39,649 bases of DNA from Cerioporus squamosus (lineage: Eukaryota; Basidiomycota; Agaricomycetes; Polyporales; Polyporaceae): contig JABYQS010000264.1 in NCBI GenBank assembly GCA_022592435.1, positions 1-39,649 of the forward strand. Direction: 5' to 3'. Both the position numbers and the translations under genes were made by a program. Each line of letters starts with the position of its first letter. Within the stretch, counting starts at the first letter, position 1. The notes under the pieces were generated by a model that saw nothing but the letters and a program-made list of their open reading frames with translations, searched no databases and was not told the origin of the DNA. Positions 11,249-22,226 of this stretch are shown here, piece by piece.

Positions 11249-13019
11249 CTACGCGGAAGACGACGATGCAGCGGCCTGAGACTCGGCCTGACCCCGGCCT
11301 TCTTCCTCCCCGGCCTCTGGGGGCGAGCGAACTTGCAACTCCAACTCAAAGCCATCGTCATCGGACCGCGCCGAAAGGTCCGGATTGATGAAGCCTCCAA
11401 GGGAAGAAATGAAGGATGGCGTGCTGTCCCAAGGGTTCCTCGACGAATGCAACGGATCGTCGCGGTCGATTCTGACGACGGCCTGGCTCGCTTCTTGCAG
11501 TGCGAGGAGGAAGCGCGAGATGAGGATGGCGGTGATGCTACCAGGATTGGTGAGGACAAATATTCACGGGATGGTACTGGTGGAACACATACGGGCCGGT
11601 GAATGTAGTAATGAGACTATACCCGCCACTGTCATTGCTTGCAACCTGGAGAGAGGAGCATGTTATTGGACATGTAGATTTGGAAAGCACCAGTGGACAG
11701 GTCATGTGGCTTACCGCAGTCACCGTGAAGACGAGGTGTAGAACATTCATAGCAAACAGAACACTAGTGATCCCCGCCACGATCAAGAGTCAGATGAGGT
11801 TCCGCGGCCTTTTGCTTCTGGACATACATAAAATATATGGTTCCTGTCCGCAGAGTCAGGCATCAGTAAACGTTTCGGTGGGCACGTTATTTCTAGAGAC
11901 ATACCGCCGTGAAAGAGGATATCTGATAGCGAGAGCCTCTTAGAGGTTCGGATATCCCTTAGGGCGGCCCAACTGCTCAGCTTTGTCCAAGTGATATAGA
12001 TGAGTAGCGTGTCGGCAGCGATGAGCGGCACTCGAGATATGATTACGACTGCGGTTCCGTGGATGAGCGTGCGCTTTGCATATGATTGTTGGATAACCTA
12101 CTTACGCCTTGTACAACAAGATCAGTACCGATGTAGATGCAGTGGTTAACATTGAACGACGAACCTAAGGGAGAGTGCGGCACTGATGCTGTCTGTCTCG
12201 AGGCATCCAAACGGCGGGAAGTTCTCTCCAGAGAGGTGTTGGCCATATAAAACCTGTACCATCGTCCAATCTGCATCTGTTCACTCGGTACGAACTCTGA
12301 TCCACTCACTAGGTTAGCACCCACTGGCGCCAGAGACAAAGCAAGGACTATGAATCCGATTGGCTTGCTCCTGCTCAAGACAAATGCACGGAGGGCGGAG
12401 AAGACTCATTGAAAGTGTCAGGCAAGTACTCCTGCGGACTGGAAGCGTGACTCACCTGCTCCGGGAACGAACTGCAGTATGGACATTACATACGCCGTCA
12501 GAGAGAACGAGGAACAACTGCGGACATCAATAGTCATCCTGCACTGCTTCAATCTATGCAAGGCTACCAAGCCACACCAACCTCTGATTCCAGTCAGACT
12601 TTGCCATGGCACGGAAGGCTGATACTACATACCTTATCCGAAGGGAAAGATGCAAACTCGACCAAAGTCATCACACAGACCATCATAGAGATCCATTTGT
12701 TTGCGAAGAACAAAAGTGACGCTCCGGTCCACTTGGTGTTCCAGAAGCACGCCGCATCTCGATCAAACATGATGAAGGCATCAAAGATGAAGACAACTAT
12801 GGCGAGAGAAAGCGTTAAGTTGGAAAGCATGTCGTTGCGGCGCTCGAAATGGAATAAGTAAACGCACCCGCGGCCGCCACATTGCAGTAGATGGTGGTAT
12901 AGCTGGACGGCGGCATGAGCAAGTGCTGTCCGTGACGAGCTGACCTGGCACTATGCAACGTACAGGCTGTCGACTAACTCGATTGTGGCAGCAGCAGCGG
13001 CATCTGCGTCGGAAGTCAT
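11249..13019 (-). CDS. DUF6533 multi-pass membrane protein, copy A (intact)
   Basis: This belongs to the DUF6533 family of predicted multi-pass membrane proteins, abundant in Agaricomycetes and of unknown function. The family block is clear: YCNVAAAVVFIFDAF, then FDRDAACFWNTKWTGAS, then LLFFANKW. Further hydrophobic segments follow (AFVLSRSKPIGFIVLALSL; PLIAADTLLIYITWTKL; NVLHLVFTVTAV). The cytosolic-type tail ends in an acidic and Ser-rich stretch after SPPEAGEEEG. The start codon is at 13019. An apparent TAG at 12951-12953 is split by an intron whose donor is GTGCCA, so it reads Tyr after splicing. The junction before the VVIISRVPLIAAD block could not be resolved cleanly. Its inverted paralog lies at 20341; this copy keeps the full C-terminal tail. 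Confidence 0.8.
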
Positions 13020-13098
13020 GTTTAAGTCGAAGGAGGAGACCCTCACGGTACCGAGGGGGTGAGGGGTATTGCGATGCCATCCAATGGCACAACCAGCC

Positions 13099-13104
13099 CT
13101 TATA
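13099..13104 (-). promoter_or_regulatory. TATA-like box of DUF6533 copy A
   Basis: On the minus strand this reads TATAAG, about 80 nt before the start codon at 13019. The same motif is found at the matching place before copy B (20257-20262) although the surrounding bases have diverged, which supports a functional core promoter. Confidence 0.5.
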
Positions 13105-13620
13105 CTTATCGTGTACGACTGTATGGTCAGCATGGAGGATGGCAACCATCTTGACGCATCCAACCCGATCGCATCGTGTCGGATAGAAGCGTCGTGCGAG
13201 CACAAGGCGGTCCTGTTTGCGAACACTCGCCGTGCTCGGACTCAGACTGAACTATGTTGTGAGGCCTGAATAAGGGTTGCAGCCAATCACGCAGTCGCAG
13301 ATGAACCAATCTGAAGATGGTTTGAATGGTCAGCCATGGCCGATGTCCAGAAGGCGAACATGAACACCAGCTCACCTCAAGTTTGCGCCCATGTACGATG
13401 CACAGGTGACCGAAGCAAAGACCGGTGCGAGCGCGAGGCGGTCAGCGCCTCGATGAGCAAGCATCTCACATCCCGAACTTTGAACCTGATAACATCGGCA
13501 TAACTAGGTGCATCAGAACAACTGGTTGTCTGCTGAACTGAGGATCTGGTACAACCATCGGTACGACCAGTGGGCGGATCGTGAGACAGAGAGCAACTGA
13601 CCTTCGAGAGGCTGCCAAAC

Positions 13621-14276
13621 CAGTGTGCGACTGGGCACCGACACTACGAGTACTGACAGCGTCGTACAAGGATACCGCGAACGACTGCTGGCCGCAACTG
13701 CGGACCAGCCGTGGCAATTACCGGGATCAGTTTGGGAAAGGGGAGTCTTTCCCACTGTAGAAACGCAAGCGCCGTGATAATCCTCGTGGCGCTTACGTTG
13801 CCTATTTCGCTCAACAGAGCTCATCTGAAGCAGTTTGAAGCCTTCACACCCTTGGTCTTCGTGGTCTGCACAGGAGAACATGATGCTCAAAAAATATCTG
13901 TATATACATTGAGAGTGTAGCAGGATGGTTTGAGTGACTAGCCAACGATGCGATAGCGATACAGCAGCAGGAGGGGAGGTAACGAGACAACGATAGATGC
14001 TGAGAACATGCGAGCGAGGGTCATGCTAGATAATCATACAGTACAACAGTCAAGCAGCAAGCAGCAGGAAAACAATTGAGAGCAACTATGTTCGCGGTGA
14101 GAAAGCCAATCAAGATGTCAGCGGGATGGTAGGTATACAAGAAGCAGCAATGCAACGACAGCGGATGCTCGACAAAGACAAACCAACGCAGCACAAAAGC
14201 AAGGCGGAGAACAGAACTACGGAGGAACAGTCGTCAGCAGGCAGGTTACGGTAATCAAGAGCGGACACACACGAAC
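13621..14276. other. Intergenic region beyond arm A, 3' of the BAH-PHD gene
   Basis: Similarity to arm B stops near 13620. From there to the BAH-PHD stop codon I see only purine-rich, CAGCAG-containing sequence that is probably the 3' untranslated region of that gene. No supportable coding region was found. Confidence 0.5.
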
Positions 14277-16449
14277 CTAGATAGCACTCTTGCACTGCGG
14301 ACACTCGAACGCAGGGCCCTCCAACAGGACCTGCATCTCCAGGAACTGGCGCCACCGCCGCTCCCAGTACGGCGCATGCACGGACGCGAGGAGGTCGAAC
14401 CCCTCCAAACCCTCGATCAGCTGCTCTATCATAGTGCGCTCGGCGGCCTGGGAGACCTCCGCAGAGGGCGACGCGTCCTCCTGAGACTGCAGCAGGCAGC
14501 GGAAGGCCTCGGTCGCCTCTGGGGGGCCGGAGTGCTCGATGGCGGCGTAGACGAAGCGGCGCGCGAGGACGACGTCCGCGACGTTCCCGATGGCCCAGCC
14601 GTCTGGCGCGCCCGAGCAGCGCACGATGGGCGACTGCGCGACCGCGAGGAGGCTCGGGGGCAGGTGCGCGACGATCATCGTCGAGTGGCCGAACATCTCG
14701 AGCGCGTGGTAGATGTCGAGCTGCGTCAGGCGTGCGTGCTGAGACTGCTGGTCAACACATCAGCGAGGGTGGAGCGCGGACGTTACCTTGTCTGCGGACG
14801 CGGAGTCCTCTGCGGACTCTTGCTCAGAAAAATACGCGAAGGTGCAGTAGGGGATCTCACTGTATGGGTCGACTGCGAGGAGGCGGAGGCCGCGCGTTGA
14901 GGGCGGGGAGTCGGTGTCGATGTGGCCCATCGTTTGAAGGCAGGAGGCGTGGTACCACTTGCGGCACCCGAGGCGGGGACAGAAGTGCATGAGCGCGTCC
15001 TTTTCAGAGGAGAGGCTGAAGCTGGGGGCGTGTCAGCAACAGCGTACGCAAGGATGGGAGCGCACTCACGTCGAGCTGAAGCTAGCAGAGGGCGACATCC
15101 GTAACTGAGGGTAGGGGTTGTACGCGACTTGGCACCGACACGTGTCTTCGCCGAGTGGTGGCTGCAGGCACGGATATTCAGCCTACACTCGAGGAAGCGT
15201 CGCGAGACGGGAAAGTACCTTGACCAGCTTCCGCCGGAGCTGGAGAGTCGATCGCATGAAAAAATCGGTCGGCTGAAGTGGGAGCGGATCCAGCACGGAC
15301 TCGTCGTACTCGTGGACGTAGGTGACGCCTGCGTAGGAAATATGTCAGTGACGAAGTACGCTCATGGGTCTCCACGTCGCCTGCCTAGCGCCGACCTTTG
15401 AGTGCGCACAGCCCGAAGCATTGTTCCCCAGGAACAGCGAAGCCAACGGGCGGAGCTCTTTCTCCACGACATGCTCCTGAGGTCCTGTTCCGCACCTTGG
15501 ACTACGAACCATCTATGTCATACCATTGCTGCTGGTAGACTGATACATCTGTGCTCCAACCCGGCCGAGGGCGGTCGCGTGCAACCGTTCCCGGCATCCC
15601 AGGCAGTCCGACTCACGGCGTGCATCCCCAGAGACCGGCGCTCTCGACACGAGAGTCCACGAACAAAAGCTGCTCGCAGGCCAGTTGAAGACACTGAGCA
15701 CTGTGGATGCCTGCCGTGATCGACGGACTGCCTCGGACGCAGGGAAGAAGCTGACCGTGAGACGCGACTTACCTTGTAGCGTGCGAGGAGAGAGGTAGTC
15801 ATAGTAGTCGGAGAAGATGCGTTCGTATGGTGAGCGCGTCGACGTGTCACTAGATTGGGCCATCAGTATGCCCGAGGTCCCACAGTCACAGATTGAGGGA
15901 ACTTACAACGACTTGATATGCTCTGCGACGTCGTTTCGCGAGTAGAACCAGCGAACTTTGATGAGCATTTGGACCGGTCGGCGGTTGTGCGGATTTGGCT
16001 GATGCGGCCTACCCAGACATCGGGACCGCCGTCACACTTCGAGTTGAGCAAGACCCTGTGAGTTCCGCGTCAGCAAGAGTCGCAGCAGCACGGTGTCGCG
16101 CAACATACTCATCCCCGCGTCGGAATCGCGTCTTCTTCCAGTAGAAACCATCTGCATCAGGCGTCGGTGTGGCTCCCAATCCCATTCCGAGCTGATTGAG
16201 GGGCTCACCGGGCACTTCGGTATCGTACACCGCGAGGTCAACTGCAACATGAACTGAGTCAGCTACCAGCGTGGGCGCAGTTGCGAACATACTGGTGAAG
16301 GAGTTCCAAACGCAAGGCATGGCGCCGAATTCCGCAGCTACGACCTCCACTTCCTTATTGTCAGACTTGCGAGCAGATTTCTTGCTCTTCAAGGTGAGCA
16401 ACGGTCGACTACGCCTGCGTCGACTCTGACCACTAGTAGTAGTACTCAT
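14277..16449 (-). CDS. BAH-PHD domain protein, putative chromatin reader
   Basis: Nine exons chain in phase on the minus strand: 16293-16449, 16109-16241, 15907-16055, 15773-15849, 15410-15484, 15219-15328, 15070-15161, 14787-15021 and 14277-14747, about 499 residues. A basic N-terminus (SRRRRSRP) leads to a BAH domain (RRGDEVLLNS, DVWVGRISQIR, MLIKVRWFYSRNDVAEHIKS, VTYVHEYDESV). A PHD-like zinc finger follows (TCRCQVAYNPYP, then HFCPRLGCRKWYHASCL), and a helical C-terminus ends in FECPQCKSAI. BAH-PHD proteins generally act in chromatin silencing or histone reading; the exact role here is unknown. Within exon 3 the frame holds only if one A is added to the AAA run at 15968-15970 (TTT on the plus strand). 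The intron at 15485-15772 is long (288 nt) and stays open in the upstream frame. Confidence 0.78.
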
Positions 16450-16768
16450 GATAGGCAGACGTGAAGATAGTCGGCCAGAAATCGACGTTCAACAGAACAA
16501 CATTCATACAAGTTCGCGCGAACGACGATAGATAAGGGCGGGACAAGGTGTGCTGCGGCAGTACGGCACCTGCAGCAGGCCTCTGGTGGACGCGCGAACT
16601 AAGCTCGAATCGCGCTACGCTCCTACATAGTGGGATACAAATACGGACAAATACCGCAGCCACAACCAATCTGCTGCTGCTGCTGCTGCTCCTCCCAGTC
16701 TCCTCCGGTGTCTCTCCTCCTCCTCCTCCCTCCAGTGTCCAGGTCCTTCGTCGTCATCTCCACCAGCT

Positions 16769-19218
16769 ATGTCGGCCTTTGGCGCATTTGGACAGCCCCA
16801 ACAACAACAGCAGCAACAACAGCCGGGACAGACTGGCGGTCTCTTCGGAGCTGGTTTCGGTTCGACCCAGAACACAACGGGTGGCTCCCTGTTCGGCAAC
16901 ACGCAGCAGCCGCAACAACAGCAGCAGCAGGGCACGAACACCGGTGGAGGGCTTTTGGTGCGACGAACACGAACACGCAGGGTGGCACGACGGGAGGTGG
17001 GCTGTTTGGCTCTACGCAGCCAAGCGGCGGAGGATTGTTCGGGAGCACGAACAACAACCAGCAGCAGGGTGGCGGGGGACTCTTTGGAAACACTGGCCAG
17101 CAGGGCCAGAATACGTCCGCACCGTCTGGAGGGTTGTTTGGGTCCGCGCCTACAGGGCAAACAGGTGAGTGACAGGATCCGACGCGAGAATATGGTCATG
17201 GAGCGGAGATGGCATGGGTCTGAAGGCACCAAGCGATTGGCGGGTACATCACACGCGTCTAGAAGGGTGTGCGGAGGGCGGGAGGACCGACACGTTATGG
17301 GCCGAACGTGAGGGTGCAGGAGGTGGCAGATAGTAACCCGGACAACATGTCCTGTTTCCGACTCTCTGGTCTGAAGGTATCTGGGCATCGCACCTACGCG
17401 CGATCATATGCGCGGTATTCTCCTCCAATAAGAATGTTATCACGTCAACGCGTTGCAACACCGTTGTGGCTTCTCCCATCGTGCTTTCATCGCCGGTCCC
17501 TTCATCTTCTCGTCGTGTCCTCATCCACTGACGCGCACACATCCTTCTCGGTACAACAGGAGGAGGTCTGTTCGGGAACACGAACACGAATCAGCCCGCT
17601 GCAGGCACATCCGGAGGCCTCTTCGGAAGCACGAACACGAACACCGGCACGACAGGAGGAGGCCTCTTTGGCAGTACCACCGGCACGAACACCGGTGGCT
17701 CCCTGTTCGGTAACAACACATCAAACAACCAGTCCACACAGCCAGGCGGCCTCTTCGGCTCTACGACCGCCGCGCCCAACACGGGAGGAGGTCTTTTCGG
17801 CAGCAATACTGGCACGACCGGAGGCGGCCTTTTCGGCGGTACCAACACGAACCAGACCAACAACTCAGCATCCTCGGGGGGCTGTTCGGGAGCACAAACA
17901 CTGGCGGGCTGTTTGGGAGCACGAATACTTCGCAGGCACCGGGGACGGGTCTGTTTGGCTCGACGCAGCAGCAGCAACAACAACAGCAACAGCAGCAGCA
18001 AGGGAGTCTGTTCAGCCAGCAGAAGCCTGCGACGGGCGGGCTGTTCGGGAGCAGCACACTAGGTGCGAGCACGCTAAGCGGTAGTACGTTGTTGGGCACG
18101 TCAAAAGCCCCGATGGCACCCAATCCGCAGCAGGACGCGCAGTCGCAGTTCTGGCAGTTGGCGCAACGGATAGAGGCGATCACGCTCGCGTGGAACTCGA
18201 ACTCGCCGCAGTGCAGATTCCAGGTGCGTGTTCAATATCCGAAGAGTGTTCGACGCGTGTACAGTGCTGACAGGCCCTGCAGCACTACTTCTACAATCTC
18301 GTGGATCCTTCGCAGGTGCACTTGTACGGACGTCCGCCGAACGCGTTCAACGACGCTTTGTGGCAGAAAGCCGTCCGGGAGAACCCTGATCCCAGCTGGT
18401 ACGTGCTGTGCTCAGTCTCGGTATGTCCGTGAGTTCACCCATGCTGTCGGACAGCTTCGTCCCTGTGCTCGCGACCGGCTTCGACGACCTCCAAAAACGC
18501 GTCGAGGCGCAATCACAACAGGCCGCCGCGCACCAAGAAAAGATAAAGGTCCGTCCCCCTTGCCTCCACCCTCCTTCCTCCTCCCGCACGTACTTATATC
18601 ACCCGCCGCACGCCACAGGACCTGCAAACACGCATCGCCGCGCTCACGCAGCGGCACCAGCTCTCGAACGCGTCCCGGCTGCAGCGCGCGTCCGCGCTGC
18701 AGACGCAGCTCACGCACCGCGTGCTCAAGCTCGTGCAGCACCTGCACCTGCTCATCCCCGCGTTGCGCTCGTCGGCGCTCCGCCCGGAGGAGGAGGCGCT
18801 GCGGACGGCGCTCGAGGAGATCGACGAGGAGGTGCGGCGGCCGGGCGGGACGGGCAGGATACGCGGGAAGCTGAACGAGCTGTGGGCGCTCGTTGGCGCG
18901 GTCAGCGCTGCGCGGGAGAGGGGGCGCGGTGGGGGCGGGGGCGGGGTCGAGTGGGCGGTGGTGGACGAGGATGGACTGGCGCAGATCGCTCAGGTGCGTC
19001 CTTGCCTTCTTGCTGCGGTGTCTTGGGTTCTGAAGCTTGGCTAACGCGCGTTTGAGCAGATCCTGGCGGAGGAGCAGGCGGGGCTGGCGCACCTGACGAA
19101 GCTGCTGCAGAAGGACATGAAGGACCTCGCTGTGATCCAGGGCTCGAGTTCTCCGGAGGAGGACCCGGACTCGCTCATGTCGTCGTCGACTGCGACGCTG
19201 CGGGCGAGCACGCTCTGA
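16769..19218 (+). CDS. NUP57: FG nucleoporin of the Nup54/Nup57 family
   Basis: This is a central-channel FG nucleoporin of the Nup62-Nup58-Nup54 type complex (Nsp1-Nup49-Nup57 in yeast), which forms the permeability barrier of the nuclear pore. Exons: 16769-17164, 17560-18223, 18283-18398, 18455-18548, 18619-18993, 19060-19218. The N-terminal half is a GLFG-type repeat domain (many GGLFGS and GGGLFG units) with polyglutamine runs. The C-terminal half carries the diagnostic Nup54 alpha-helical domain: [48 protein letters not shown]. The frame breaks twice inside the repeats. At 16953-16956 a run of four T would need five, and at 17876-17881 a run of six G would need seven. On either side the repeats resume perfectly, so sequence error is the likely cause. 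Intron 1 is unusually long (395 nt). Confidence 0.9.
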
Positions 19219-19611
19219 TGCGTACTTGTGCGCGATGGTGCACGTGGGGATGCTGTATCGATAGCAGTGTAGAATATACCGCTCTTGCCTGGACTGCGCG
19301 CGATGTGCGAGCACGCGGTGCTCTCGGATAGTTCCCGCGCGAAGATTGAGAGGGATATCAACGCCTCGACACTGCACTAAACCATCACCTCGGGGATGGC
19401 AGTTTGTCGCGTTCGGTCGTTCGGTCAGCGCGCGGTGTCATTCTTGGGGGCTTGCTCGATGAGGCGAGGATTGTAGCATCTTTGCGGCGCGTGTCCATTA
19501 GACGTCCATTCCGTGGCTCTAATAGATCTGTTCTCTGGTCTCCTTCCACGAAAACGACCATTTGTCTTGCCTTGGATCTCCGTTTCACCTCGTTCTGGCT
19601 CTCTGAATGCC
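19219..19611. other. Intergenic region 3' of the nucleoporin gene
   Basis: This is the 3' flank of the nucleoporin gene up to the helix-turn-helix relic at 19612. No coding region or repeat was recognised. Confidence 0.5.
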
Positions 19612-19734
19612 ATGGATAACCGCAGAATCTACGAGGACATCAAGGAACTTGGCGCCCTGCAGCTCTGGCAACTCGGATGGGCTGAAGACGACATTTGCAC
19701 CACGCTGAACGTCTCCCTCGCGAGTCTCTACTAG
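19612..19734 (+). pseudogene. Helix-turn-helix fragment, probable transposase N-terminus relic
   Basis: A 40-residue frame reads MDNRRIYEDIKELGALQLW and goes on to GWAEDDICTTLNVSLASLY before a TAG. The pattern, basic start, LW.LGW..DDIC..L.VS.ASLY, resembles the homeodomain-like helix-turn-helix at the N-terminus of DDE transposases common in basidiomycete genomes, where the text usually continues with an Arg-Trp helix. Here the frame stops right after SLY, and no DDE domain follows. The fragment ends exactly where arm B of the inverted duplication begins, so it may mark an old transposon at the breakpoint. Assignment is by pattern memory only and is tentative. Confidence 0.4.
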
Positions 19735-20256
19735 ACTCTCGACTACTCTCGAACGTCAGTTGCTCTCCGTCTCACCATCTGCACGCCAGCGCTTCACCCA
19801 GTCGTACTGATGAAGTTGTACCGGATCCCTTCGTCATCAGACACCATGTTGTTCTACTCCATCTAGTTGCCTAGTTGCGCCGATGTTGTTTAGAATCGGG
19901 TAGTGAGATGCATGCTCGAGGCACCCGCCTCATACTCGCCGCGGTCTTCGCTGCGGTCGCCTGTGCATCCGAGTACGTGGGCGCGAACTCAAAGTGAGCT
20001 GGTATTCATGTTCGCTGGACATTGGCCATAGCTGACCATTCAAATCACCTTCGAATTGGTCCATCTGCGACTGCGTGGTTGGCTGTGGCAGCCCCTCACA
20101 ACGTAGTCCAGTCCGAGTCCAAGCACGGCGAGTGTTCGCAAACAGGACCGCCTCGTGCTCGCACGTCGCTTCTATCCGACTCGATGCGATCGGGTTGGAT
20201 GCGTCAAGATGGTCGGCATCCTCTAGTGACGCTGACCGTACACTGACCGTGCAGGA

Positions 20257-20262
20257 TATAAG
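20257..20262 (+). promoter_or_regulatory. TATA-like box of DUF6533 copy B
   Basis: TATAAG stands 79 nt before the start codon at 20341, matching in place and sequence the box of copy A. Confidence 0.5.
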
Positions 20263-20340
20263 GCCTGGTTGTGCCATGGATGGCATCGCAATACCCCTCG
20301 CCCCCTCGGCAACGTGAGGGTCTCCTTCTTCGACTTCAAC

Positions 20341-22021
20341 ATGTCCTCCGACGCAGACGCTGATGCTGCTGCGACAATCGAGCTATTCGACAGCCTGTAC
20401 GTTGCAAAGTGGCAGGTCAGCTCGTCATGGATAGCCCTTGCTCATGCCGCCGTCCAGCTCTACCACCACCTACTGCGGTGTGGCAGCCGCGGGTGCGTTC
20501 ACTCCATTTCGAGCGCCGTTCGAGCGCCGCAACGACATGCTTTCCAACTTAACGCTTTCTCTCGCCATAGTTGTCTTCATCTTCGACGCCCTCATCACAT
20601 TTGATCGAGATGTGGCATGCTTCTGGAACACCAAGTGGACCGGAGCGTCACTCTTGTTCTTCGCGAATAAATGGGTGTCTATGACACTCTATGTCATGTC
20701 TTTAGTCGAGTTTGCATCTTTCCCTTCGGATAAGGTATGTAGTATCAGCCTTCCGTGTCATGGCAAAGTCTGACGGGAATCAGAGGTTGGTGCGACCTAG
20801 TAGTCTCGCATAGATTGAAGCAGTGCAGGATGACTGTTGACGTCCGCAGTTGTTCCTTGTTCATTCTGGCAACGTATGCAATGACCATATTGCAGTTAGT
20901 CCCTGGGACAGGTGAGTCACGCTTCCAGTCCGCAGGAGTACTTGCCTGACACTTTCAATGAGTCTTCTCCGCCCTCCGTGCATTTGTCTTGAGCAGGAGC
21001 AAGCCAATCGGATTCATAGTCCTCGCTTTGTCTCTGGCGCCAGTGGGTGCTAATCTAGTGAGTAAATCAAAGTTTGTAACGAGTGGACAGACGCAGATTG
21101 GAGGACGATACAGGTTGAATATAGCCAACACCTCTCTGGAGGGAACTACCCGCCGTTTGGATGCCTCGAGACAAACAGCATCAGTGCTGTACTCGCCCTT
21201 AGGTTCGCTGTTCAATACCAAACACTGACATCACCTACATCGGTACTGATTCTGTTGTACAAGGCGTAGGTTAGGCAGCAATCACATGCAAAGCACACGC
21301 TCATTTACGGAATCACAGTTGTTATCATGTCTCGAGTGCCGCTCATCGCTGCGGACATCTTACTCATCTATATCACTTGGACAAAGCTGAGCAGTTGGGC
21401 CGCCTTGAGAGATGTCCGATTCTCCAAGAGACTTTCACTATCGGATATCCTCTTTCACGGCGGTATGTCTAGAGGTAATGTGCCCACCGAAACGTTTACT
21501 GATGCCTGACTCCGCGGACAGGAACCATATATTTCATGTATGTCCAGAAGCAAAAGGCCGTGGAACCTCATCTGACTCTTGATCGTGGATGGGAATCACT
21601 AGTGTTCTGTTCGCTTTGAATGTTCTACACCTCGTCTTCACGGTGACTGCGGTAAGCCACATGACCTATTCGCTGGTGCTTCTCAAATATGCATGTCCAA
21701 TGATGTACATGCTCATCTCCACAGGTTGCAGGCAATGGCAGTGGCGGGAATAGTATCATTCCCATATTCACCGGCCCGTATGTGTTCTACCAGTATCATC
21801 CTGTGACTTTTGTCCTCACCAATTCTGGTAGCATCACAGCCATCCTCGTCTCGCGCTTCCTCCTCGCACTGCAAGAAACAAGTCAAATGACCGTCAGACT
21901 CGACCGCGACGATCCGTTGCATTCGTCGAGGAACCCTTGGGACAGCACGCCAAGCTTCATCTCTTCCCTTGGAGGCTTCATCAATCCGGACCTTTCGGCG
22001 CGGTCCCATGACCATCAGTAA
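20341..22021 (+). CDS. DUF6533 membrane protein, copy B (C-terminus cut by MITE)
   Basis: This is the paralog of the gene at 11249-13019 and belongs to the DUF6533 family of predicted multi-pass membrane proteins of unknown function. The core is intact: YCGVAAAVVFIFDALI, FDRDVACFWNTKWTGAS, LVPGTVFSALRAFVL, HLSGGNYPPFGCLETNS, PLIAADILLIYITWTKL, and the final ILVSRFLLALQETS block. All introns seen in copy A are in the same places. After INPDLSARS the reading frame enters an inserted element and ends within a few codons at the TAA of 22019-22021. It therefore lacks the 37-residue or so acidic/Ser-rich tail kept in copy A. The transmembrane part should be unaffected, so the protein may still function. 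As in copy A, the junction before VVIMSRVPLIAAD is not fully resolved. Confidence 0.75.
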
Positions 22022-22226
22022 AGTGCGAAAAGTCTGAGAACTCTGAGAGTTCTCCCACAGACATCCTCAGAGGTCAGAAATGTCAGACCTCAGAGGCCTC
22101 TTCCAAAACGTATCAATATTCATTTTCTGCCATGGTGGAGAATGGCTCTGAGGTCTGTAGACCTCTGTGAACTCTGAATTTGAATTTAAGAGATCTCAGA
22201 GCTCTCAGACTTTTCACACTTTACTG
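22016..22226. mobile_element. 211 bp hAT-like MITE
   Basis: Terminal inverted repeats of about 33 bp with three mismatches begin CAGTAAAGTG at the left and end CACTTTACTG at the right. The flanks carry an 8 bp target-site duplication with one mismatch: ATGACCAT (22008-22015) and ATGACAAT (22227-22234). Arm A has the empty site, ATGACGAT, once. An 8 bp duplication and CAG ends are characteristic of hAT transposons. The element has no coding capacity, so it is non-autonomous. It contains several CTCTGAG/CTCAGAG palindromic units. It supplies the stop codon of DUF6533 copy B. Confidence 0.88.

Larger units (their letters stand above)
11080..13620 (-). repeat. Inverted duplication, arm A (DUF6533 gene and flanks)
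   Basis: On the minus strand this segment matches 19736-22500 on the plus strand over almost its whole length. The match covers about 600 bp upstream of the gene, all exons and introns of the DUF6533 gene, and about 170 bp of 3' flank. Landmarks conserved in both arms include TCAGTTGCTCTC near the outer 5' limit, a TATAAG box about 80 nt before the ATG, and TGCATTGTCTTTCTTG downstream. Similarity is high but imperfect, with scattered substitutions and small gaps, so the duplication is not recent. Limits are judged by eye and may be off by some tens of bases. Confidence 0.85.

Noticed and set aside
12043..12378. A minus-strand 111-codon frame treated as its own gene
   Set aside because: It is exon plus intron read-through of DUF6533 copy A; the conserved HLSGENFPPFGCLETD block is in another frame.
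12951..12953. In-frame TAG early in DUF6533 copy A, seemingly a nonsense mutation
   Set aside because: The TAG is split by an intron: with the donor GTGCCA after TA, and the acceptor before CTATACC, the codon becomes TAC (Tyr) and the family block YCNVAAAV follows in frame. Copy B uses the same donor place (AA/GTGGCA).
15513..15863. A continuous minus-strand frame through the 288 nt intron of the BAH-PHD gene
   Set aside because: It reads through a strong donor, its extension has no BAH similarity, and it ends in a stop. Splicing to the exon with EKELRPLASLFLGNN restores a consistent phase series.
16957..16979. A 23 nt intron that would repair the first nucleoporin frame break
   Set aside because: It begins GT and ends AG and would restore the frame, but it is far below any viable spliceosomal intron length, and the skipped sequence encodes a normal repeat unit. 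A missing T is simpler.
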